Assembly: GCA_028565635.1 (NCBI GenBank)
Contig: JAOXYB010029856.1
Coordinates: forward strand, 547-14,939
Length of the DNA: 14,393 bases
From: Phoronis ovalis
Taxonomy: Eukaryota; Phoronida; Phoronidae
Direction of reading: 5' to 3'
Under the pieces are notes generated by a model that saw only the letters and a list, made by a program, of their open reading frames with translations, did not search any database and was not told the origin of the DNA. Numbering within the stretch: position 1 is the stretch's first letter; every line of letters begins with the position of its first letter. The translations under genes and the position numbers were made by a program. Positions 1-7,046 of the stretch are shown here, in pieces.

Positions 1-129
1 ACAAGGTGTACACAAGCTGCAGATTCCTCCTCTGAATGCATGTAACATCTATACAAGGTGTACACAAGCTGCAGATTCCTCCTCTGAATGCATGTAACAT
101 CTATACAAGGTGTACACAAGCTGCAGATT
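1..129. repeat. 52-bp tandem minisatellite, about 2.5 copies, cut by the left edge
   Basis: A 52-bp unit beginning ACAAGGTGTACACAAGC starts at 1, 53 and 105. The first two copies are identical by eye; the third stops after CTGCAGATT at about 129, where unique sequence begins. The array continues beyond the window start or begins there by chance. The near-perfect identity indicates recent amplification. No coding sense was seen in it. Confidence 0.95.
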
Positions 130-561
130 GTCTAGCTATCAGTATTGGTATATCATAAAAAAGGATGCAAGCAAGCAAACACTGTAGTATGTCTGTCGTT
201 ATCTGACATAGATCGATCTATGATCAGACTATAGGTACGTCAGTCGTGAAGATTTCGTTTTTCAAAATATTACTTTTATTCTATGTCCTCCTAAACAGAT
301 GTTGGATAGCTTTAAATCATTGTTGCCCAATAATAGTATGCTAAGTTATGCTTTTCATAATACGTACTATATTATGTTGTTTTTGTATCTAACAGTATTT
401 AATATGCATAATGCATGCTTCATTTATGTTGCTTGAGTGAAATAGTTTCATTTTAAGTTTACGGTGCGATTTACAACGAGCATGGCAATTTACACCAAAC
501 ATAAGTGAAAGATGCGCTGAACTTAAGTTGTATACTCGTGCTGTCTTGAACTTGTTCCTAC
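130..561. other. AT-rich stretch without a recognised gene
   Basis: This lies downstream, on the minus strand, of the donor that ends exon 562-716, so it is probably intron of that gene. I searched its minus strand for a continuation of the domain and found none. It contains a 16-bp perfect palindrome, CATAGATCGATCTATG, at 207-222. Confidence 0.5.
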
Positions 562-716
562 CCTGTTATAGAGAAATACTGAGCTTTCGTAGTCAAGTCA
601 GTGTACGGACTTTGCAGCAGTTTGTTTATATTAAACCAGTTCATCTTGTCTGAACCCTCTCCATTAAATTCGAATCTTTTAACTTCCACTCCGTCTTTAG
701 CTAACACGACTAACAC
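562..716 (-). CDS. Internal exon, second half of a WKLVFKA-type domain, uncharacterised secreted-type protein (partial gene)
   Basis: Read on the minus strand, an acceptor TTTATGTTCAG (AG at 718-717) precedes 51 complete codons plus two bases, and the exon ends ACAGG before donor GTAGGA (561-556). Entry phase is 0 and exit phase is 2. Key peptide pieces are LAKDGVEVKRFEFNG, KMNWF, SPYTDL and YFSITG. I recall this pattern (FxFNGxGSxKMxWF ... SPWTDL ... YFSIxG) from uncharacterised bivalve proteins, where it directly follows the segment encoded by exon 1434-1600; I cannot name a formal family. The open frame runs on upstream through the acceptor to an ATG at 992, but that part has no domain character and reads as intron. 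The next exon, expected to hold the domain's C-terminal part, was not found before position 1. The function is unknown. Confidence 0.65.
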
Positions 717-1433
717 CTGAACATAAATAAATATAGACATTTGATGAATAATGAGTAGTGAAATGCTGATCCACGACATGGTATACATATTAGAAATAAT
801 ACCTTTGTTACTTATTACATGCCGACCTTCAGTATTTGTTCCATATATAATGCTTAAGGAATCGCCCACTAAAACACATACAACAAAGTGAACACGGGAT
901 GATGACCTAATAGGAAATAGTTCATTTCGATTTTTTGCAATACACAGTTTCTCACAAAAACATGCTAAAACTATTGGGCGACAATTTAACATTGAACAAC
1001 ATTATTCTTGCAAGATGTCGCTGCACAGTGTTACATGGTATTTTGATCTATGATAGGCACTATCGTCATTTGCATGCGAATCGAATTACTGATCTGCAGT
1101 GTCCTGTTAAAGAATATTTTCTTATCCAATTACGGTTAATTACCCGAGATGGCTATATATGTGTGTGTGTGTGCGTGTGTACGTATGTGTGTATAATGTA
1201 CGATCGTGTCTTATCGCGTATTTGAACACCAATTTTACTTGTTCCGTTAAAAGCTAGACTGAACAGTGAGTGCGTAAACTAGGCGACGCATTTTTTATTC
1301 ATGGATAGCTTTCTTGCTTAGGTTCACATGAACGTAACAAAAATAGTAACGAACATTTTTAACTTTTACAGAGCGAGTGATTACATTTTGATCATTTATA
1401 CATTTTAAAAATAGGTAACTGCTATTATAATAC
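717..1433 (-). other. Intron between the two WKLVFKA-type exons
   Basis: This 717-bp phase-0 intron begins GTATTA at 1433 and ends TTCAG at 717 on the minus strand. It contains the GT microsatellite at 1158-1194. Open frames on either strand inside it show no domain character. Confidence 0.6.
1158..1194. repeat. Imperfect (GT)n microsatellite
   Basis: A run of alternating G and T is interrupted by GC and by an ACGTAT step near 1173-1186. It sits inside the inferred 717-bp intron of the minus-strand gene. Confidence 0.9.
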
Positions 1434-1600
1434 CTTTTTAATTCCGTGCGTAGCCCAGTTTTCAACGATAGGACTTTTATAATGGTCACATGATTCGGCA
1501 TACAAAGCGTTGATAGCTATAGACGAGCATCCCGAATTTTTCCAAGTATCCAGGACAGATTTCTGTATTCCTGCAGATGCCTTGAAAACTAGTTTCCAGC
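1434..1600 (-). CDS. Internal exon, first half of a WKLVFKA-type domain, uncharacterised secreted-type protein (partial gene)
   Basis: On the minus strand an acceptor ATTTATTTTAG (AG at 1602-1601) is followed by two bases and 55 open codons, then donor AAAAAG|GTATTA (GT at 1433-1432). Entry phase is 1 and exit phase is 0. The peptide starts WKLVFKASAG, has LDTWKNSG in the middle, two cysteines (exon residues 24 and 37), then DHYKSPIVENW and ends HGIKK. Splicing to exon 562-716 gives HGIKK-VLVVLAKDGVEV without a frame break, and I recall that same order of motifs in uncharacterised bivalve proteins. It has no ATG, so an ATG-to-stop ORF search misses it. The upstream exon must end in phase 1; none was found between 1601 and 4270, but kringle exon 5330-5618 also ends in phase 1. 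The function is unknown; an extracellular role is inferred from the neighbours and family context. Confidence 0.65.
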
Positions 1601-3294
1601 CTAAAATAAATATGACAACAATACCAGCAAAACTTAAAAAGAAATTATTTCATCTTACGATGGTACTTTACTGATTTTCCTTAATATAATATATTTTTTG
1701 CAAAGCATGTCATATACAAGAAAGTTAACGAGTACTTATATACCACCAAATGAACCAACAAATGAACCAACAAATGAAATACAATAATTAATGAATTAAA
1801 GGTTTCTAATATAATCGTTATTAAAATTAGTTTAATAATTGTTGTTTGCCTAAAAGTAAAGGCCTCCCCATCTTTTACATATATTAAACAGCTTTTCATA
1901 CACAATGTGGTTTATACAACACTCAAAAATCGGGGAAAAAACAGAAGATCGAAGGTGGAGGTCTGAGGATTCAAACCACACTTGGGATGTCAGGATACCA
2001 AAACTGCAATATATTTTTTTTCTTTTCTTCGTTCCTTGTATACTGGGGACCACCAATATTGACAGCAGTTCTGACCATTAAAGAGACAAAATATTTCCAA
2101 CTCTCAGAATGAGGTTTGAAAACTGGCTTGATGTATTTGACAGTCAGATCAATAGATAGTAAATCAAAAAGATAATAACCTGTGAAGTCGCAAATAGTAT
2201 CTCTGGCAAACGAAGCTGATGTGGATCAACATATTTGTAAAGGAGCAAAACAGAGGCACATTTCAAGTGCCTAGTGGAGTACTCAATTTGTGTACAGGCG
2301 TAAAAAGTTAAAATTACATTAAATGCTAGTCCATACCTAGCCTGATACTATTAAAACCTATTGAAACGAATTTTGGCCACAACATATAAAATAAAAACAT
2401 GAAGATCTCGTGAAGGCCCCTTTGCAAAAAAAGGTATTTTTAGTCTTCCTGTCTAGCTGACATGAACAGAAAATAGATGCTAGATACATGAAACTATTAC
2501 TCATATGAAGAGCACTCATGCCAGCAGTGCAGTGTCTGTTCATATTATGAGTTCAATTTTTGAAATGTTGTGCCACACACGTTGAAAATCAAGCCTAAGC
2601 AGTTCAGATAGGACTTCATTTGCTAAGACATAAAATGCATCTTAACATCAGAATAGCAATACTACGGTGAAATTAAATGGCAACCCCGACTACTTTTGTT
2701 TGAAGGGAAACTCTTCGTTGTTTTGGCAACCTGTAAGTTGGTGAGCATCTGTAGGTTACTAGCATAGGATATTTGTAACAAATACTAGGTCTAGTTCCTT
2801 ATTTTCAAATTAGTACACTTTAATCAAATGCAACAACTGATTTTTACTGATTCGCTTCCGCATCAGTTTAGCAGTAGTTTTGACTAGTGACAAGAAATCT
2901 TAAGGAAACAAATTAGCACAAATCGATAATAATATAATGTTTTGCGTTTATGTTCATAAAACTGCTAACACTACCAAATGTCACATATGTCTCTCCAAAG
3001 GAAAACACTATAACATGCATCATCATCATATCCAAAAAAAACTATATCACAATATCATTAATCAAGGTTAATCAGTCTCACGAATAGCATTTGCATACCA
3101 TATAGTCAACTGCTGAATGTTTGTTTTAAAGTTTAATTAATCACAGCATCAGCACAACTTCAAGAATTCTGTCAATATGAATGTATATAATGTAATGTTT
3201 TCAGATTTTTAAAACACCAGTATATACTCTTATTCGTAATAAATGTAGATTTCTTTTAGTTTTTAATTTGGTTTAAGCAATCTCTGATCTCACA
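1601..3294. other. AT-rich non-coding stretch, no supported gene
   Basis: I looked on the minus strand for a first exon with a signal peptide and a phase-1 donor and saw none that is convincing. The short ORFs here (for example minus 1681-1905, 1850-2056 and 2358-2543) lack domain motifs and plausible splice partners. The stretch is either intergenic or a long intron. Confidence 0.5.
1747..1779. repeat. 12-bp tandem repeat, about 2.7 copies
   Basis: The unit CAAATGAACCAA occurs at 1747-1758 and 1759-1770, with a partial third copy from 1771. It is a short, exact minisatellite in non-coding sequence. Confidence 0.85.
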
Positions 3295-3692
3295 CAAAAA
3301 AATTAATTAAAAAAATTGAAAAAAAATTAATTAAAAATTAATTTAACAAAAAAATTGAAAAAAATCATTAAAAAAAATTGACAAAACATTAAAAAAATTG
3401 ATTTAAATTGAAATTAATTTAAAAAAATATTATTAAACAACAATTTAAAAAATTAATCAAAAACAATTAATTAATTAAAAAATTTGGAAAAAATTAATTA
3501 AAGAAAATTTAAAAATAAATTAAAATAATTTAAAAAAAAAATTAGAAAATTTCATCTGAAAATTGAAAAACAATTACTTAAAAAAATTTAAATTAATAAA
3601 AAAAAAAATATTAAATTTATTAAAAAAATATTTGAAAAATCAATTAAAAAAATATTAAATTTATTAAACAAAAATTATTAATTAACTAATTA
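3295..3692. repeat. Low-complexity A/T tract of about 400 bp
   Basis: The stretch consists almost wholly of A and T, with the plus strand richer in A. Recurrent blocks such as AATTAATTAAAAAAATTG and AAAAAAATTGA give an irregular tandem look. C and G are rare and isolated. It begins abruptly after CTCACAC and ends before AGATGATTTCATCTGCC. It has no coding potential. Confidence 0.9.
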
Positions 3693-3709
3693 AGATGATT
3701 TCATCTGCC

Positions 3710-3800
3710 AGCAGATATCTGCTATCTGCTATCTGCTATCTGCTAACTTCACGTTTTCATCTGCTATCTGTTATCTGCTGTCTGCTAACTTGATGTTCCT
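3710..3800. repeat. ATCTGCT heptamer array with a 42-bp higher-order unit
   Basis: Four exact ATCTGCT heptamers (3717-3744) are followed by AACTTCACGTTTTC (3745-3758). A second, diverged set (ATCTGCT, ATCTGTT, ATCTGCT, GTCTGCT at 3759-3786) is followed by AACTTGATGTTCCT (3787-3800). The two halves are 42 bp apart, exactly six heptamer lengths. One heptamer in opposite orientation (3710-3716) abuts the array and forms the perfect palindrome AGCAGATATCTGCT at 3710-3723. Confidence 0.9.
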
Positions 3801-4270
3801 CTAAAACTGGAGGAAAAGGAAACAGTTCCCTATTTTTTTCACAAGCATTCCTGGGCGAAAATATTTTGGTTTAGCAATACATTTCCTAGTGGTTTGTTTC
3901 ACCCAAATTTTGTTCAGGGCCGCCAACCTTGCATTTCCAAGTTTTTGTATTTTGCCTGGTTGTATCTGGCATTCATTTTAAACTTATTTACTTGCATAAA
4001 TGATACCAAATTTATACCATTTTGAACTAGACAGTCTTTCATAATATACACGAATGACTGCACACTGTTATCTAGGTTCGGTTAGAAGAATTACTATGAT
4101 AGATGAACACACATATTATGTAAATTTTGTAGTTTACGTTCTCACAAGAGTAATTGTCCTTCACTCATCTTCATACAATGTTGATGCAATCACAAGCCGA
4201 AGGTTTAACTTGAAAGGACCGTAAATCAGTTACAAGCAAATTTAAGAACTAAAAACAGATTACCAAACCT
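3801..4270. other. Non-coding stretch 3' of the kringle gene
   Basis: This lies just downstream, on the minus strand, of the proposed terminal exon and may hold its 3' UTR. I found no minus-strand AATAAA or ATTAAA close to the stop codon; an AGTAAA-like hexamer near 3987-3992 is the only weak candidate. No other exon was recognised. Confidence 0.45.
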
Positions 4271-4312
4271 TCATATTTCTTCAAGGTGTAGAAGCTGCCT
4301 TGCGGACTTGAG
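4271..4312 (-). CDS. Proposed terminal exon of the kringle/coiled-coil gene
   Basis: On the minus strand, GGTCAACTTAG (AG at 4314-4313) opens a phase-0 exon of 13 codons plus TGA (stop at 4273-4271). The peptide LKSARQLLHLEEI is leucine-rich and prolongs the coiled coil of the preceding exons. The phase matches exon 4619-4681 and the helical character continues, but the exon is short and the acceptor has only a modest pyrimidine tract. If it is real, the protein ends here at 158 residues, or 149 to 156 with the alternative acceptors. If it is not, the gene continues to another phase-0 exon. Confidence 0.5.
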   Translation of the reverse strand, partial: LKSARQLLHLEEI

Positions 4313-4618
4313 CTAAGTTGACCAGCAGAGCCCTATTAATTAAAGGGTGAATATACTGTCACGGTTATTGAACAAATGAAAAGTGTTGAATAAATAAATG
4401 ACTACTTATTCACATGATGAACTAGAAGTATCTTCAGGCCGTTCGTCCTCCATTTCGTAACAAACAGTGGGATGATCAATTGCGCATTAAAATTGGATAT
4501 ACATGACTGCACATTACTTCCCTTCTAGGTGCCTTTGTGTGGTATTTATATTACAGATCTACATGCAGTTCACCAATATAAAACAATACAAATAATCAAA
4601 ATGTTTGTTCCGTCCTAC

Positions 4619-4681
4619 CTTATGTCTAAGTGTCTGTATTTTATCTGCAAGTTGGTCTTTCAGGCTGTGTCGCTTACATAA
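4619..4681 (-). CDS. Coiled-coil exon of the kringle gene
   Basis: On the minus strand this phase-0 exon has 21 codons and ends CATAAG before donor GTAGGA (GT at 4618-4617). It encodes a charged amphipathic helix containing SLKDQLADKIQTLRHK. Two in-frame acceptors are possible: CACTCAG giving a start at 4681 (adds Leu-Cys-Lys), or TATGTAAG giving a start at 4672. The upstream choice keeps the heptad register of the previous exon (L131, L135 and L142 fall on a/d positions), so I prefer it. A branch-point-like CTAAC lies upstream. The added cysteine could form interchain disulfides. Confidence 0.6.
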
Positions 4682-4830
4682 CTGAGTGTTCAATCGTTAG
4701 TTCGACGGCCGTCAGCCTATCTTTCTCCATGTCTAATTACCTCTCCGTCTCTTGTACATATAGTAAATTTATGTAAATTGCAAGTTTAGAATAGGTTTTT
4801 CATATAAATGTTATAAGAGTCTGTACTTAC

Positions 4831-4913
4831 GCTTTGTGACACCATCGTTTCCAAAGTAGCAAGTTTAGACTGAAGTTCATCAAGTTCACTCTGACATGTA
4901 CATTCCGCTGCAG
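4831..4913 (-). CDS. Second exon of the kringle gene: CxC motif and leucine heptads
   Basis: On the minus strand the acceptor TTTTTAG (AG at 4915-4914) and a strong donor AGC|GTAAGT (GT at 4830-4829) bound 83 bases, entering in phase 1 as required by the kringle exon and leaving in phase 0. The peptide has ECTC followed by ELDELQSKLATLETMVSQ; Leu107, Leu110, Leu114, Leu117 and Val121 form a clean a/d heptad pattern, so this is a parallel coiled-coil oligomerisation segment placed after the kringle. The Cys-x-Cys just before the helix is typical of covalently linked oligomers. A second AG six bases further in (exon start 4907) is also in frame and would remove two alanines. Confidence 0.72.
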
Positions 4914-5329
4914 CTAAAAAACATATGTTTGTAGTTTGTACAATCAAAGTGTTGAAAACGTAATTAGCAACTGTTATTTTGCTCTCAAATTAAATGAGGT
5001 CGATAGGGAACAAACCTTTCAGCACTTATTACTATAACTTGTAAACAACTTCTAATCCAATTCGAAACAAACCAGCTATTATGTATCGCATGCCACAAGG
5101 TAACTGGTGAAAATATTGACATGGATCATACATTGCAAATAATAACGAGAAACTTTCAGAAACTGTAGTAATAGATGGCAATGCACACTTATATTATTTT
5201 GCAGTTACATATAACCAGAATTAATCGCTCATAAAATTCAATTCGAGGTCTAATTCCAATCAAATGAGTACACGATCTTAGCTATATTATTATTAATGAA
5301 AAAACTAGCGGTTCAACTGATTAACTCAC

Positions 5330-5618
5330 GAGTTTCGCACACTGGAATGTTACAAGTTTCCCATCTCTTGTTTACATCCGTTGTGTAGCACCAGGGACCA
5401 GAAGCAGTGTTGTCAGGGTTACGGCAATAATTTTCGTCACCAGAGTAATGAGATGGGTGAGGAGTGTTAACGTCCCAACGTTGGCAAACTCTTCCTGAAG
5501 CCGTTTTGTATTTATTACCAGTGTATTTCGAACCAGGTGGTCTGCAATCCGAGGCGCCATCTTGACATAAGCAATATCCAAAGACTTGTATGGTAATCAA
5601 ACAAATGAACAACTTCAT
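5330..5618 (-). CDS. Secreted single-kringle protein, first coding exon (signal peptide plus kringle)
   Basis: ATG at 5618 starts a hydrophobic signal peptide (residues 1 to about 19), followed by one kringle domain, Cys25 to Cys94. The six cysteines (25, 45, 65, 77, 89, 94) match kringle C1, C22, C51, C63, C75 and C80, with CQRWD, NYCRNPD, GPWCYTTD and RWETC as hallmarks. C51-C63-C75-C80 spacing is canonical, while the C22-C51 segment is nine residues shorter than usual, giving a compact kringle. At the lysine-binding site, Asp55, Trp62, Arg71 and Trp72 equivalents are present (Asp69, Trp76, Arg85, Trp86), but Asp57 is Thr71, so lysine binding may be weak. The exon ends at a strong donor, ACTC|GTGAGT (GT at 5329-5328), phase 1; the open frame beyond it to a TGA at 5313 is intron read-through. 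Later exons (4831-4913, 4619-4681, 4271-4312) add a coiled coil, for about 158 residues. There is no protease domain, so it is probably an extracellular binding protein. The ligand is unknown. Confidence 0.9.
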
Positions 5619-5644
5619 TTTGATGCAAATTGTTGTCGTATTTT

Positions 5645-5665
5645 CCTATATAGCATGATATAAAA
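5645..5665 (-). promoter_or_regulatory. Possible TATA elements of the kringle gene
   Basis: Reading the minus strand toward the ATG, TTTTTATATCA (about 5666-5656) and TATATAGG (5652-5645) lie 27-48 bases upstream. A start site 30 bases below the first would leave only about a dozen bases of 5' UTR, so the true promoter may lie further up or use an unseen 5' exon. This is weak evidence. Confidence 0.3.
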
Positions 5666-6164
5666 AGAACGTACATTTACAAGAGTATTCGGGAGCAGGT
5701 TACATTTCGCAACAGAATTAGCACTGGAAACAATCACTGCTTGTTTTTTTGAGTTTTTCCTGATTTTTTTAGCAAATTTAATTGATTGTGTAGCAGATAA
5801 AACATGGCCCTAAAGTCTTCTGTTTGTGAGAAACTTTAATATTACAGAAATTTTACCGTGTGTTACCGTTGAGGATTGCTTGTTTCTCAATGCCGCAGTA
5901 ACAGTGGTTATAATGTTAGTGAACACTAATCTTTGCATGTGTAACGGGCGCGTAGTGTCGACTTTCGTTTAACCGAATGCATAATCTCTCACCATAGCCG
6001 GTGATAGACAAAACATAAGGTGCTTCTTTGTTCCCACGCAATTTAAGTTTATATTGAAATGTCCTCTAATCGTGATACATTGCATTGATTTGCGTAAGTT
6101 TAAAATAAAATTTTGAGAAACTACTGTTTACATATAATTATTTCCATGGTTTGTGTTCCCCACA
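5666..6164. other. Intergenic sequence, nothing recognised
   Basis: This region is AT-rich with a small GC-richer patch near 5945-5960 (GGGCGCGTAGTGTCGAC). It probably includes the upstream region of the kringle gene. No exon or element was identified. Confidence 0.4.
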
Positions 6165-6500
6165 TCTGCGGCCTAGATTGGTTTTAACATTATTGATGGC
6201 CATTGATGTAACGACGATTTTATACAATTCATTCCACAAATTTATAATTCTGTTTGAAAATGAATTTTCCTGTACTTTAGGAGTGGTTATGGTGTTGCTA
6301 ATCTCGAAAATAAATATTTTATCAACCTCACGTTGAAATGTTTTTATCAGCGTGATTGATAATACGGAACAGGATTCCAAATTTCATAATTTTCGACTGC
6401 GCTGTTTTAGAGAACCTAAACTGACAAACTTGCTAAGATGCTTACCATATGGTAACTCCACCAACAAGATTTTTGCCATGTGATATCTCTGCCGACAGCA
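6165..6500 (-). mobile_element. Decayed non-LTR retrotransposon (LINE) relic: C-terminal part of a reverse transcriptase
   Basis: On the minus strand, pieces in shifting frames line up in order with the C-terminal tail of CR1/Jockey-type LINE polymerases: QRYHMAKIL (usual QRRATKxV), VELPYGKHLSKFVSLGSLKQR (usual ELxYExRLxxLGLxSLxxRR) near 6460-6400, FRIINHADKN (usual EVFKIINGxDN) near 6375-6345, then SFSNRIINLWNEL and VVTSMAINNVKTNL (usual FFSNRVINLWNSLP, VVxAxSVNxFKxxLD) to about 6165. A frame change near 6335, another near 6390 with an in-frame stop, and a third near the upstream end show that it is dead. Only about 110 residues remain of a protein usually near 900-1000. The YADD core, endonuclease and tail were not seen. 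It covers the open frame at 6138-6380, which is not a gene. Confidence 0.75.
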
Positions 6501-6835
6501 TTTTTAAGCTGGAATTAGGTATATCTCTACTGAATGTTAGCCAACTACGTCAGCTACTTAATTGCCTCCTAATATTACTGTTATCCGAAAAAAAAGACAT
6601 GGTACCTGTCTAGCTGAAGGTATGGAGTGTATGGAACTTATAGCTCGGAACTCAACTATATTCAATATATATTTTTGATTTTTCGGAAAACATTCTGTTA
6701 TTGCAAAATTAATCATAGCTTCACACTTACAACTTACCTTTCTTCGTTCTTGCTTTCGTTAATGATCTGTCCCGCTCAGTTGAAAACCAGCAAGCTGACG
6801 CTGCATACGGACTTTCGGGAATTTATAAAAGACTA

Positions 6836-7046
6836 AGCAAACAACATGATATTACTTCAAGGTAATGCTTTTGTTTTCACCATCATGGTATTACCCGCTC
6901 TACCAAACCCCTCACAGCATAACATTACCTAGAACAAATACCAGAAAGATTGAACAAACAATATGGCATCACCTCATATCGATTACCAGGGGATGATTTG
7001 AGTGCATGCTTTTATAGATTGTCACCATCATGGTATCTACCCACTC
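6836..7046. repeat. Diverged tandem duplication
   Basis: Two similar segments occur: CAAACAA-CATGATATTACTTCA at 6838 with CACCATCATGGTATTACCCGCTC at 6878, and CAAACAA-TATGGCATCACCTCA at 6955 with CACCATCATGGTATCTACCCACTC at 7023. The offset grows from 117 to 145 bases because the second copy has extra sequence. The origin is unknown, possibly an old transposon fragment. Confidence 0.5.

Noticed and set aside
717-992. Upstream part of the open frame on the minus strand that includes exon 562-716 (ATG at 992)
   Set aside because: A good acceptor stands at 718-717 and the residues before it show no domain character, so this part is most likely intron read-through.
935-1225. Plus-strand ORF of 96 residues
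   Set aside because: It runs through a GT microsatellite (Cys-Val repeats) and lies in an inferred intron.
1295-1501. Minus-strand ORF of 68 residues
   Set aside because: It overlaps exon 1434-1600 in another frame, and the exon frame carries the recognisable domain.
1960-1985. B-box-like GGATTCAAACCAC, possible tRNA-derived SINE
   Set aside because: No A box at the expected distance and no poly(A) or duplicated target site was seen.
2358-2543. Minus-strand ORF with a signal-peptide-like start, considered as first exon of the left-hand gene
   Set aside because: No phase-1 donor in the right place, and the sequence after the hydrophobic part is not convincing.
3710-3800. CRISPR-like alternation of repeat and spacer
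   Set aside because: The units are 7-bp simple repeats with similar spacers in a eukaryotic context; there are no cas genes.
5313-5329. Read-through of the kringle exon to a TGA (a 101-residue single-exon protein)
   Set aside because: A strong GTGAGT donor at 5329-5324 and an in-phase coiled-coil exon downstream argue for splicing, though an intron-retaining form cannot be excluded.
6151-6336. Plus-strand ORF of 61 residues
   Set aside because: It is the reverse strand of the LINE relic and has no motif.
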